64,000 nucleotides of DNA from CAWIHK01 sp963835935 (GTDB lineage: Bacteria > Bacteroidota > Ignavibacteria > UBA10030 > CAVZMI01): positions 744,001 through 808,000 of the forward strand of contig CAWIHK010000002.1 in NCBI GenBank assembly GCA_963835935.1, given 5' to 3'. The notes below the pieces were generated by a model. It had not been told where the DNA came from and did not search any database. It saw nothing but the letters and a program-made list of their open reading frames with translations. The first letter of the stretch is position 1. Each line of letters begins with the position of its first letter. The translations under genes were made by a program, and so were the position numbers. Below, one piece after another: positions 49,467 to 58,728 of this stretch.

Positions 49467-50891
49467 CTATCCTTTAATTACGCCGATGGGGAGAAGCTTT
49501 GCCACTTTGAGTGAAATACCGGCTTCATGCACAACACGTACTACTTCACTTACATCCTTATATGCATCCGGATTTTCTTCCGTCAAACCACTCTTTGAAG
49601 CGCCTTTGACAGAAATTCCTTTTGCTTTTAAGGCGCGCAACAATTCTTCGGCAGATATTTCCTTCTTTGCCGCAGTCCTGCTCTTTGATCTTCCCGCACC
49701 GTGGCATGTCGAACCGAAAGTTTCTTTCATCGCCAATTGTGTACCGACCAAAACATAGGAACACGTGCCCATGCTTCCGGGAATAAAAACAGGCTGGCCG
49801 AACGGTTGGTAGTCGACAGGAATTTCCGGATGATTCGCGGGAAAAGCGCGTGTAGCACCTTTGCGATGAACGAGTACTTTCTTCATGGTTCCATCGATTT
49901 CATGTTCTTCGATCTTGGCAATATTATGTGCAAGATCGTACACTACACGAAGTTGACCCGGTCCCAAAACCTTCGTAAAAACTTCACGTGTCCAATGTGT
50001 TATCATCTGGCGATTACAAAATGCGAAGTTCGCGGCACATGCCATTGCGCTTAAATAATCCTTTCCCTCGGAAGATGAAATAGGAACGCAAGCAAGCTGT
50101 CTGTCCACCACACTAATCTTATATTTTCTCATCCCCTGTTGCATAATATCAAGATAATCGGTACACACTTGATGACCAAGTCCGCGTGATCCTGTGTGAA
50201 TGAGCACCGTTATTTGTCCTTTTTTCAATCCAAATCCTTCTGCAATTTTTTCATCGTAGATTTCATCGACGATTTGAATTTCAAGAAAGTGATTTCCTGA
50301 ACCAAGTGTTCCAAGCTGGCCCTTTCCCCTATCTTTTGCACGATCGCTGACGCGTGCAGGATCCGCCCCATCGATTCTTCCGTTTGCCTCGATATGTGCA
50401 ACATCGCCAGAAATTCCGAATCCGTGTGCCACGGCCCATTGCGCGCCTTCTTGAAGAACTCCATCCAATTCTTGTTTGATAAGTTTTGCCATTCCGCTTC
50501 GTCCGGTTCCGCAAGGAATGTCATGAAATAAATCGGTCAGTAGTCTTTCAAGGTTTGAACGAACAAGTTCTGATGAATAGTCGGTCGTCAATAATCGGAC
50601 GCCGCAATTGATGTCGAAACCAACACCGCCGGCCGAAACAATTCCATGCTCAATGTCGGAAGCAGCAACACCTCCGATCGGAAAACCATAACCCTGATGT
50701 GCATCCGGCATTGCGAGCGATTTTCCGACTAACCCCGGCAGCATCGCCACGTTCGCAACCTGTTCCATAGTTAGATCGTGTTCTATTTGTTTGATCATTG
50801 ATTCCGAAGCATATATCAATCCATCAATCTTCATCCCCTGTTTTGTATTTCTTGGAATCAGAAAACGATAATCATCAATTTTTTTCAACAT
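49467..50891 (-). CDS. rtcB: RNA-splicing ligase RtcB
   Basis: This 474-residue ligase joins 2',3'-cyclic phosphate and 5'-OH RNA ends using GTP and Mn. Metal and active-site segments are GGVGFDINCGVRLL (Asp and Cys), GTLGSGNHFLEIQ (His), LIHTGSRGLGHQ (His) and the guanylylated His in STCHGAGRSKSR. PDAHQGYGFPIGGVA is also characteristic. It ends 8 bp before the helicase start. The archease gene lies 83 bp upstream, the classic RtcB partner. Confidence 0.96.
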   Translation of the reverse strand: MLKKIDDYRFLIPRNTKQGMKIDGLIYASESMIKQIEHDLTMEQVANVAMLPGLVGKSLAMPDAHQGYGFPIGGVAASDIEHGIVSAGGVGFDINCGVRLLTTDYSSELVRSNLERLLTDLFHDIPCGTGRSGMAKLIKQELDGVLQEGAQWAVAHGFGISGDVAHIEANGRIDGADPARVSDRAKDRGKGQLGTLGSGNHFLEIQIVDEIYDEKIAEGFGLKKGQITVLIHTGSRGLGHQVCTDYLDIMQQGMRKYKISVVDRQLACVPISSSEGKDYLSAMACAANFAFCNRQMITHWTREVFTKVLGPGQLRVVYDLAHNIAKIEEHEIDGTMKKVLVHRKGATRAFPANHPEIPVDYQPFGQPVFIPGSMGTCSYVLVGTQLAMKETFGSTCHGAGRSKSRTAAKKEISAEELLRALKAKGISVKGASKSGLTEENPDAYKDVSEVVRVVHEAGISLKVAKLLPIGVIKG

Positions 50892-50974
50892 ACCTTCTTC
50901 TCATTCCGTTACTTGTTAACGATCCATTTTCTTAATCTTGGTCTTGATCTTTATTAACCTACTTCCTTGACCTT

Positions 50975-51391
50975 TCATACATCGACAAAAAAACGAATTC
51001 TCCAATCTTTTTCAAATCGTTCTATTTTCATCTGATGATAGGTCATGGCTTTTACATCGGCTAATAATTTGTGCCTTGTGTGATCGATTCTTTCACCGGA
51101 AAAATCTACATCAACATGAGTTTCAGAAAAATTTTTAATTATTGTTGAAGCCGGCAGGAAAAATTTAGAATCACGAAGATAAATAACTTCGCCAATTAAT
51201 TGAAACAATAATCCATCCACGTCGTCGGCATTGAACGTTGCAGAAATTTTGATTTCTGTTTTAAGTACGGATGCATCTATCATTAATGAAACTGCTCCGT
51301 CAACTGCAGACTCGAAGGCTTCGCCCAAAGTCGTCCCCCTCGCTTCGATACCCACATCGGATGGATGTTCAAGTATCGTAAACGATTTCAT
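50975..51391 (-). CDS. Archease (RtcB activator)
   Basis: This 138-residue archease-family protein has FTILEHPSDVGIEARG at the N-terminus, FESAVDGAVSLMID, LLFQLIGEVIYLRDSKFF and a C-terminal VKAMTYHQMKIE metal-binding region. Archease accelerates guanylylation and turnover of RtcB. The adjacency and same strand support a functional pair in RNA repair or tRNA processing. Confidence 0.92.
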   Translation of the reverse strand: MKSFTILEHPSDVGIEARGTTLGEAFESAVDGAVSLMIDASVLKTEIKISATFNADDVDGLLFQLIGEVIYLRDSKFFLPASTIIKNFSETHVDVDFSGERIDHTRHKLLADVKAMTYHQMKIERFEKDWRIRFFVDV

Positions 51392-51453
51392 AAGCTCAGA
51401 ACCTTCGTTATTGAAAATCAGCGAGGCCGATTGAAATTATCGGCACTGGCGTG

Positions 51454-52353
51454 TCATTCGACTGGTTTGCCGGTAATTCGGCGGATTGCTTCCTGATAAA
51501 GTACGGATGTTTTATTAATAACTTCTTCCGGCAACATTGGCCCGGGCGGACGCTTGTTGAAATTAATCGAAAGGAGATAATCACGCACAAATTGTTTGTC
51601 GAAACTATCCTGCGTTCTTCCCGGCTGATATTTATCTTTCGGCCAGAATCGCGACGAATCAGGCGTCAATACTTCATCAATCAATACAATCGTGCCGTCA
51701 TTCTCCAATCCAAATTCAAATTTTGTATCGGCGATTATAATGCCGACTGCTTCAGCGACTTTAGATCCGTATTTATAAATTGCGATGGCCGTATCGCGAA
51801 CTTTTTTAGCAACTTCACTGCCGACAATTGATTCTGCTTTTTCGAATGAAATATTCTCGTCGTGAGTTCCGACTTCTTCCTTTGTGGATGGAGTAAAAAT
51901 TGGTTCAGGCAATCGATCGGATTCTTTAAGGTTTGGCTGTAACGGAATACCGCACACAGATTGGTTTTTCTTGTATTCATTCCATCCGGAACCCGAGAGA
52001 TAACCGCGAACGATGCATTCGATTGCCAGCGGATTGGATTTCTTCACAAGCATTGTCCTGCCGCGCAGAATATCTTTGTGCGGTGCACATTCCTTCGGAA
52101 ACTCATCGACATCGATTGACAGCAAATGATTTGGGATGATATTTTTTGTTCGTTCAAACCAAAATTTTGATATTTGTGTTAAAACTTTTCCCTTCAAAGG
52201 AATTCCTTGAGGCATGACAACATCAAAAGCTGAAAGCCGATCGGTGGCAACGATTAGAAGACAGTCGCCGACTTCATATATGTCACGGACTTTACCTCGC
52301 TTTAGAAGGTTCAGGCCATCCAGATTAGTCTCAAGAATTACATTTTTTTCCAT
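51454..52353 (-). CDS. purC: SAICAR synthetase
   Basis: This 299-residue enzyme condenses CAIR with aspartate in purine synthesis. It has the LLKRGKVRDIYEVGD start, ATDRLSAFDVVMPQGIPLKG, ECIVRGYLSGSGWNEYKK, DTKFEFGLENDGTIVLIDEVLTPDSSRFW and a C-terminal PPGPMLPEEVI. The length matches the eukaryote-like or long bacterial form. It lies 62 bp upstream of archease on the same strand. Confidence 0.96.
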   Translation of the reverse strand: MEKNVILETNLDGLNLLKRGKVRDIYEVGDCLLIVATDRLSAFDVVMPQGIPLKGKVLTQISKFWFERTKNIIPNHLLSIDVDEFPKECAPHKDILRGRTMLVKKSNPLAIECIVRGYLSGSGWNEYKKNQSVCGIPLQPNLKESDRLPEPIFTPSTKEEVGTHDENISFEKAESIVGSEVAKKVRDTAIAIYKYGSKVAEAVGIIIADTKFEFGLENDGTIVLIDEVLTPDSSRFWPKDKYQPGRTQDSFDKQFVRDYLLSINFNKRPPGPMLPEEVINKTSVLYQEAIRRITGKPVE

Positions 52354-52669
52354 AAATTTCCTCTTTGGTACTTTCGAATATACGAAAGATTTCGGAAAGG
52401 CGAAAGTGATCTTAAATTGTTGCCGTAATAAAATAATTACAAAAAATCGATGGTTTATCCACTATTGACAACGATCGATAAATTTCCGTTTTAAATTGTA
52501 AAGAAAGCGGCTACAATACTTATCGAAATGATTAGAGGCTTTACAATACGATTATTAGCAAAAGAAAGATCGAACAGAAAACAAGAGAATATAAATAGCA
52601 GAATGAAAACCGAACAGCGGAAACATTTCTCATATCCCTGATCTTCGCTCTGTTTTTTTAACATCCTAC
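52354..52669. other. Intergenic region between purC and the T9SS cassette
   Basis: This 316-bp AT-rich gap contains no convincing gene, promoter or hairpin. It marks the left boundary of the duplicated cassette; the equivalent hairpin of the second copy (58671) is absent here. Confidence 0.5.
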
Positions 52670-53314
52670 TTACTTCATCATCACCATCTTTTTCACCGCA
52701 TGATAACTTCCAGCCATTACCTGATAGAAATACATACCCGAAGCAACTGTTGAACCGTGATCGTTCCTTCCATCCCATGAAAACTCAGCGTATCCGGCTT
52801 CCTTGGTTTCATCTGACAATTGCTTCACTATTCTTCCCAAGATATCGTAAATGACGATCTTCACCTTTGTTTGTTTCGGTAAATCGATCGCAATTGTTGT
52901 TGAAGGATTAAACGGATTTGGATAATTTTGATAGAGATGATATTCCTTCGGAGCAGAAACCGTCACCGATATCTCTGTCGTCCACTTTTGTCCATCGGCT
53001 GTTTTTACAAGCGCTTTTATCTTCTGCTCCTTGTCGACCGGTGCACTTCGATCGACTGAGAAGGTAAATTCGGCCTGTTTCGACTTCTTTGTTGCAATAC
53101 TGCTTAACTGCACCTTTGTCGAGTCAAACCGTATCCATTTCGGTACATTTTGAATTTCAACACTAACTCCCTTCGCCGTCAGTTTAGACGTGTTCTCTAC
53201 CGAAAGTGCTACAACGTTTCCCTTCGAATTGTATGGAATGATATTCGTCTGCTCGGTTTCGCCGGCAATTAGAAGCACCGGCAGAAACATCACTATCATT
53301 AAATATGATTTCAT
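52670..53314 (-). CDS. Small T9SS-sorting-domain protein, cassette copy 1 gene 3
   Basis: The ATG at 53314 has GGAG nine bases upstream and gives 214 residues (a TTG 5 codons earlier is open). A signal peptide (MKSYLMIVMFLPVLLIAG) is followed by an Ig-like domain of about 105 residues (NVVALSVENTSKLTAKGVSVE ... EFTFSVDRSAPVD). A full T9SS type A sorting domain follows: YHLYQNYPNPFNPSTTI, VYD-like VIYDILGRIVKQL and FSWDGRNDHGSTVASGMYFYQ. So it is essentially a sorting domain with one extra domain. The second copy at 58729 differs at only eight visible positions. It may be a surface anchor or adaptor for the two genes upstream; that is inference. Confidence 0.85.
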   Translation of the reverse strand: MKSYLMIVMFLPVLLIAGETEQTNIIPYNSKGNVVALSVENTSKLTAKGVSVEIQNVPKWIRFDSTKVQLSSIATKKSKQAEFTFSVDRSAPVDKEQKIKALVKTADGQKWTTEISVTVSAPKEYHLYQNYPNPFNPSTTIAIDLPKQTKVKIVIYDILGRIVKQLSDETKEAGYAEFSWDGRNDHGSTVASGMYFYQVMAGSYHAVKKMVMMK

Positions 53315-53366
53315 TTTGTATTTCTCCAATTTCTATTTAGTTCCGACTAAACATTTTACTTTGTGC

Positions 53367-53407
53367 CCTTTGTGGTTATTTTTTTAATAAGAGCAAAACC
53401 ACAAAGG
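53367..53407. repeat. Inverted repeat of the CACAAAGG family, copy 1
   Basis: CCTTTGTGGTT and AACCACAAAGG form a perfect 11-bp stem with a 19-nt T-rich loop, in the leader between genes 2 and 3 of the cassette. AACCACAAAGGACAC also opens the direct repeats around the GxxExxY gene at 10997/11548. Confidence 0.75.
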
Positions 53408-53461
53408 ACACTAAGGTTATTTTGCTTTCTATAAAGATCACAAAGTTGGACATACAATTTC

Positions 53462-55531
53462 TTAGTGCTCAAGGTCTTCGAGTATATATTCCGCTTTGTA
53501 ATACAACGTAATGTATCCTTCAGGTTTCACATACTTTCTCTCGTCGTACCGTTTCTTTGTCTGTTCATACGTCTGTTGTACCTCTTGCTCGAATAACCCG
53601 AGACATGTTGCCGTACCTGTAGAATCCTTATTCTCGATACATTTCACTGCCTTATCGATTTGTTCTTCCATTCCGTTCTCGAATTCTCCTCTACTGCAGT
53701 ATCCTTTCTTCGTACATCTTCCTATTTCACTCTTCAGATCAAAGAGTTTATCTTTGCACGAGCCGCCGCATTTAGGTGGAAGCGGCAGTAGTAATTCTAC
53801 AATCGATTCTGCGTAAGGATAAAGATAATTATACTCATCGGTTGTTACGCATGGTTTTCCTTTTCTATGATTGTACTTCTCGCATATTTGTTTTTCATAC
53901 ATTTTGATATACAATGCACAAGCGATTGTATCTTTTTCAATGAGTTCTTTCTTTGCTTTCGCGATATTTTCTATAAGGTCTTCTTTGAAGTCTCTGCCGC
54001 ATGGAGTATTGTTCGGTATTGTGCGATCTGTCCGCACTCGCAGTGTATCGAGCATGTCCAGGGCTGATATTGTATTGGGCAGATGTGCAAGCAGATATTC
54101 TGTATTATACTTTATAAGTGCGTATGCTTCACTCGTTAATGTTGATGAGCTGTCTACATCGACATCGTGGAGCGCTTGTGTGAGTGTTGAGTGTGTTAGC
54201 GAGATTTTGTTCTTCTGCAATGCTGTTTTTGCGGTTGAAAAATATCCGGTATATTTATCCGATATCGGTTGTTGTTTTATCCAGCCGAGATCATGGGAGC
54301 GAGTGGTGAAAGAAATAAGTGTATCCAAAAAATTCAATGGCACGAAGGGATTAGGTGGATCGGTGGGACCAATGGTGAATCCTTTAAATGAGTTATCAAG
54401 TGATTCATTCTTTGCATCAGACACACCTTTATTAAGACCAAAAGAATAAAATTTCAAAATTTTAGATAGGTTTGGTGCAACCGTAGTAAAGGAGAAGTTT
54501 GGTTCTGTTTCCCCATGTTGAATGTAGTTGATCCCCTCAATCGCATAGCATTGCCAATCAATAACTGGGATCCAAGGTAATGTCCCTTCCCAATATTTTC
54601 TCGTTGGCAAAAATATTACACTATCTACCAATCTATCAATTGCAAACTCTTCAACAAATTGAATACTCGAATTTAAGCTGTGTACTTTATAATCATATTC
54701 TAAAGTATTTCCATTTTGTCGGATTAAAGCATTCACATCAACTTGTGCCTTATTACGAGGATAGCTTGCACCATATAAAGGTTGTGGTGTACTAGGCCAT
54801 CGGCCATATAAAGTCCCATTCCAACTATAGGTATAAAGCGCATAATCCGATTGAGGTATTTTTCGAAGAGTATCGGCGGATGAAAATTCCGGTTCCATCG
54901 CTCCTTGAATCTCCCAAACTCCATCACCCTCGACATCTGCTAAATTAAAATCCCACGTACTTGATGTTAGAATTGTTGACAAACCATTTTCATCTCTATC
55001 ATTGATTATTTTTCCTTGAGTACCATCCCAGCTAACAATCCAAAGATTCACTAATCCATTAGGAGACATTCCTGCGTACCAATTAACTAATATCTCTATT
55101 TTCCCATCATTATTTATATCTTTTACAGCCCAGATATCACCACTAAAAATGTCGTGCTTGACGGTAATCGCACCATCTGAATGCCAAATAATATTCCCAT
55201 TCTTAAAAATACCGATGACACCCGCCGCACTATCCGTTGCTGTCGGATATCCCTGTAGAGTTGTAACAAATATGATGCAGTTCGTCAAAGTTCCGTATGG
55301 ATTACTTACTTCTACTATTGGCGGATAATCATTCTTCCACCCAAGACCTATACAACTGTCTACGTTTAAAATCATTCCAAGGTTCTGATTTGCACTGATC
55401 TGATTATGAATTTCTGTTTGGATTTGCTGTCGCAATTCCTGAGTTTCACCAGGCATAAAATGTCCTTCTTGACATATAAGTGAATAACTCATGAGCAATG
55501 AAATAATAAAAATAAAACAAAGTCTTTTCAT
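53462..55531 (-). CDS. Secreted cassette protein, gene 2 of copy 1 (variable front, conserved tail)
   Basis: This 689-residue protein has a signal peptide (MKRLCFIFIISLLMSYSLICQ). The front half contains an FG-GAP-like calcium-type motif (VKDINNDGKIEILVNW) and YTYSWNGTLYGRWP, and otherwise matches nothing I know. From about residue 395 (DPPNPFVPLNFLDT) to the end it is nearly identical to the second copy. The tail holds three helical repeats, each ending like YALIKYNTEYLLAHL, YPYAESIVELLLPL and LYYKAEYILEDLEH, with paired cysteines (KCGGSCKDK). GGAGAG precedes the ATG, which is 16 bp after the stop of gene 1, so they are co-translated. Function is unknown. Confidence 0.75.
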   Translation of the reverse strand: MKRLCFIFIISLLMSYSLICQEGHFMPGETQELRQQIQTEIHNQISANQNLGMILNVDSCIGLGWKNDYPPIVEVSNPYGTLTNCIIFVTTLQGYPTATDSAAGVIGIFKNGNIIWHSDGAITVKHDIFSGDIWAVKDINNDGKIEILVNWYAGMSPNGLVNLWIVSWDGTQGKIINDRDENGLSTILTSSTWDFNLADVEGDGVWEIQGAMEPEFSSADTLRKIPQSDYALYTYSWNGTLYGRWPSTPQPLYGASYPRNKAQVDVNALIRQNGNTLEYDYKVHSLNSSIQFVEEFAIDRLVDSVIFLPTRKYWEGTLPWIPVIDWQCYAIEGINYIQHGETEPNFSFTTVAPNLSKILKFYSFGLNKGVSDAKNESLDNSFKGFTIGPTDPPNPFVPLNFLDTLISFTTRSHDLGWIKQQPISDKYTGYFSTAKTALQKNKISLTHSTLTQALHDVDVDSSSTLTSEAYALIKYNTEYLLAHLPNTISALDMLDTLRVRTDRTIPNNTPCGRDFKEDLIENIAKAKKELIEKDTIACALYIKMYEKQICEKYNHRKGKPCVTTDEYNYLYPYAESIVELLLPLPPKCGGSCKDKLFDLKSEIGRCTKKGYCSRGEFENGMEEQIDKAVKCIENKDSTGTATCLGLFEQEVQQTYEQTKKRYDERKYVKPEGYITLYYKAEYILEDLEH

Positions 55532-55547
55532 AATATTCTCTCCAAAA

Positions 55548-58406
55548 CTATTTAACTGGTAAAAAATTGTTCGCTCCTTGCATAACTACTGATGCATAAT
55601 TTGGTTTAGAATTCCAACCTGTATAAACTTGCATTAAGCGAGCTTCGAATCCTTGGGACCAATTAACTGTATTGGCATTGCCCCTACCAATCTGATCATC
55701 CAGCAAACGGACATAATGAGCCATCGCAAACGGGAAAAAAGTATCATTAACATTTAGATTCTCCGGTAGATCTGTTCCGTTAGTCGGGTAATGTCGACGA
55801 AGGGCAGTTATATACATTATTTGTATAGGTCCATATGATGATGCGATTCGAGATTGTGCAGGCCTGTTATTTAGTCCTGTCCAATCATCTTTATTATATT
55901 CATCTCTGAAATAAGTAATAAATCTCTCACAAGATCTGCGATTTGCTTCCGCATTCTGAGTTGTAATCTGTAAATGCAATCTTGCATATTCTCTATTCCT
56001 AATCTCTTGATATTTATGTGTTGGCAGAGTATAATCACTGAAAACCAAGTTTCCATTCGCATCTCTATGGCCAAAGAGGGAATAGCCACTGGGAGCAGGA
56101 GAATTAACGATTGTTGAATATTGTTCAATGAAATACCAAACCGATTGAGCTTCTCGTACATAAGACATATACCGAAGATTTTCATGTTCAGGAACATTAC
56201 CCCCATCACCCATGCTACGTGGTGATAGAGTCACCCGAAAATGAGAATTTAAAGCTCTAACATCAGGATCAAATTCCCCATATCTCGACCATGGTTCATA
56301 ACGATATGCAGGACATACAGCCTGCAGTTGATCATCATATACGGATTCACTGCTAATCTGCGCCTTAATGTGCTGTGGCGGAAAACCATATTTCCCACCC
56401 CAAAATATACACAGGCTATCAATACTATAAGTATTCCCTTCCACATCAATTCCATTATCGAAATTTATTGCATATTGATTAGTTCCAAGTTTTTTCGGTT
56501 TCTTCACCTCAATAGCAATATCCCCCGACCGTGTTCCATCGAGTGTCGTCGCATAAAGATGAGCTTTGTATGTTTTGGCCGGTGCCCAATATCTACCAAT
56601 GATTCTGATGAACCAGTTTCTTCCCAAATCGTCTCCTTTATCATTTTTATATTCGTAATATACGCCAAGTTTGTCATCATTAGCATTTTTCGTCACAGAA
56701 AAATTTACGTCCACTATGCCTGGTGGAATCGATTGACTTGGATCAGTTTCACTTTCTTGAATAATTAATTTACTGTCATCATCTGGATCTTCTGTCGCCC
56801 AATAATACTTCGTCTTCCCCAGCAGTATATCGCGGCTCTTTATCGGTATACTATCCGAACCTGCCTGCGTATACAGAAATTGAATGTCTTTTATCTTACC
56901 CGATTTTTTTATCAAACTTTCTGGTCTTGCTCTCTTACCTTGTTTTACACTTTTTACAATGGCCGCATCCTTCGGCTTTGTTCCTTCGGTGAAGGTATTT
57001 TTTGTTTCCTGTTTAAACAGCTCATTCATTATCTGTCTATATTTTTTCTTTCCGCTAAATGCAAGCGTTGGTTTTTTGCCTTTTTTTGCAAGCAAGACAG
57101 GACCAGAGTTTAAAGCTCCCAAAGGGACAGATCCCTTGGAAACAATTCCCATAGGAACGGATCTATTAGGTACAGTTCCCATAGGTACAACAGAACACAT
57201 CGGCAGTGATGGTGCAAATCCTACTCGTATTTTTGCGCATACACTGTCGGCATCTATATCCTGTGCAGCGATGAACTGTAACTGACCCGTAACATTTTGA
57301 AAATATGTTGCAGTATCGCCCCACTCGTCGAGCAATGTACCGTAACAATCATTTCCCAATATACCAATTTCTCTTGACTGAAAATACTCATTCGTATCAA
57401 CAACGCCATCGACCCGCTGATGCATATGGATTATAGCCGTATCGCCTGTGTATAACTGTTTCGGTTCACAGGTAACAAAAAGTGTATCGTGCGGCAGATA
57501 ATAAACCGTATCGGTTCGTGCGAAATTTCTTGTCGATGTTTGAACCACACAATATTTATCGGCCGTGTCGGGTACGTCTCTGTCTACCTCAAGATATAAT
57601 GCTTCTTGATATGCCAACCCGGTTATCTGCGATGCAGTATCGGTCTCCGTGCACAGATGCGCGTATTTATCTCCCTTTATTATTGTCGCCGTTACCGGAT
57701 CGACTACAGGACACCAATACGGTGGCGGGGTTGATACTCTATGGTCGATCACTTCACCATCGAACCTAATATCATTCACCTTTCCCTGCGTTATTCTATC
57801 TGTTAGAGGTTTGTCGAACGTGCTTAAATTAAAAATATAGAATTCCCAACATACATTCCAAAAACTATGACATGGCATACCATTGTCATAATAATCATAA
57901 TAAACATCGAAATTCGCACTATCACAAATCAGACTATCGCCGGGCATCCCCAAACCCCATATTCTTATGCCATCGACAAACGCTCTCGCCGAGAGAGTAT
58001 AAGGATAGTTTGTTGGATTTCCCCCTCCATGTTCCGGTGCTACGGCAAAATATCCTTGACCTAAATATTCTTCAACATACGTATTAAGCTGCGGTCGATA
58101 TTCTTCAATTGCATCCATCTGACCCGGAATAGGTACCCCATAATAATCAGTCCATTCAGGAGCCCACCATAACCACAATAATGGTTGAAAGGCCATATCA
58201 GCAGGTGTAATCGTAAACTCAACATACAGATCATGAAGATAACCGTTGTAATGTAAACGAGTCGGCGGTGCATCGTCGGTTGATATCCCCGGGTTGATTC
58301 GAATACTCTTTTGTATCCGAATTTGACCGAGGGCAACTGCCGAGAGTAACACCGCATAAACTATTGTCCGGAGGAATAAGCAGGTAAAACTATTTCTTTC
58401 TCTCAT
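55548..58406 (-). CDS. Secreted cassette protein, gene 1 of copy 1, with lysozyme-like C-terminus
   Basis: This 952-residue protein has a signal peptide (LFLRTIVYAVLLSAVALG). The first 640 residues are beta-rich and shared with the second copy. They include a VPMG-type repetitive stretch near 405-440 and a Lys-rich segment before KDIQFLYTQAGSDSIP. The remaining 300 residues differ from the second copy. They carry FPPQHIKAQISSES (Glu in the position of the transglycosylase catalytic Glu), YRYEPW, ASSYGPIQIMYITAL (the Gly-x-x-Gln motif) and YTGWNSKPNYASVV. These follow the order of a GH23/SLT lysozyme-like fold. Peptidoglycan cleavage is thus likely but unproven. A promoter at 58592 lies upstream. 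Confidence 0.75.
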   Translation of the reverse strand: MRERNSFTCLFLRTIVYAVLLSAVALGQIRIQKSIRINPGISTDDAPPTRLHYNGYLHDLYVEFTITPADMAFQPLLWLWWAPEWTDYYGVPIPGQMDAIEEYRPQLNTYVEEYLGQGYFAVAPEHGGGNPTNYPYTLSARAFVDGIRIWGLGMPGDSLICDSANFDVYYDYYDNGMPCHSFWNVCWEFYIFNLSTFDKPLTDRITQGKVNDIRFDGEVIDHRVSTPPPYWCPVVDPVTATIIKGDKYAHLCTETDTASQITGLAYQEALYLEVDRDVPDTADKYCVVQTSTRNFARTDTVYYLPHDTLFVTCEPKQLYTGDTAIIHMHQRVDGVVDTNEYFQSREIGILGNDCYGTLLDEWGDTATYFQNVTGQLQFIAAQDIDADSVCAKIRVGFAPSLPMCSVVPMGTVPNRSVPMGIVSKGSVPLGALNSGPVLLAKKGKKPTLAFSGKKKYRQIMNELFKQETKNTFTEGTKPKDAAIVKSVKQGKRARPESLIKKSGKIKDIQFLYTQAGSDSIPIKSRDILLGKTKYYWATEDPDDDSKLIIQESETDPSQSIPPGIVDVNFSVTKNANDDKLGVYYEYKNDKGDDLGRNWFIRIIGRYWAPAKTYKAHLYATTLDGTRSGDIAIEVKKPKKLGTNQYAINFDNGIDVEGNTYSIDSLCIFWGGKYGFPPQHIKAQISSESVYDDQLQAVCPAYRYEPWSRYGEFDPDVRALNSHFRVTLSPRSMGDGGNVPEHENLRYMSYVREAQSVWYFIEQYSTIVNSPAPSGYSLFGHRDANGNLVFSDYTLPTHKYQEIRNREYARLHLQITTQNAEANRRSCERFITYFRDEYNKDDWTGLNNRPAQSRIASSYGPIQIMYITALRRHYPTNGTDLPENLNVNDTFFPFAMAHYVRLLDDQIGRGNANTVNWSQGFEARLMQVYTGWNSKPNYASVVMQGANNFLPVK

Positions 58407-58591
58407 AGGCGCACACTTCTCCTTTGTATAAGTAATACTATGTTCTATATTTAGGGCAGGTTTCTCAGGATGTTAAAAAACTTTCCACATCCTTGATAGC
58501 CATCCTAGCCACTTCGTAAATCCTGCCGATAATGTTGCCCAATAAGAAAAAAACAAGTAAAAAAATAAGAAAAACAAAATCTGTTATATGG

Positions 58592-58620
58592 ATGATAAAT
58601 AATTTTTATAAACAAGTCAA
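58592..58620 (-). promoter_or_regulatory. Promoter of cassette copy 1
   Basis: TTGACT (58620-58615) and TATCAT (58597-58592) are 17 bp apart on the minus strand, about 185 bp before the gene 1 start, with TTTTTC before the -35 as in the lipoprotein promoters. Confidence 0.55.
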
Positions 58621-58670
58621 GAAAAATAGTGAAATAATGAAAATATTTTTATGAGGTTAGATAGCACGAT

Positions 58671-58694
58671 CGGGGCAGTGATGCGCCTGCCCCG
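58671..58694 (-). terminator. Hairpin terminator after cassette copy 2
   Basis: CGGGGCAG and CTGCCCCG form an 8-bp stem (9 with the flanking T-A pair) with an 8-nt loop, 35 bp after the gene 3 stop. The core matches the hairpin at 28761. Confidence 0.6.
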
Positions 58695-58728
58695 ACGATA
58701 TTCATTAATTCAGAGGCAACGAATGCCG

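Larger units (their letters stand above)
58407..58728. other. Intergenic region between cassette copies
   Basis: These 320 bp between the two cassettes hold the copy 2 hairpin terminator and, further along, a promoter for copy 1. No gene was found. Confidence 0.6.

Noticed and set aside
52491..52778. 95-codon minus-strand frame overlapping the end of the small T9SS gene
   Set aside because: It is the sorting-domain region read in another frame; the same shadow appears in the second copy at 58649-58837.
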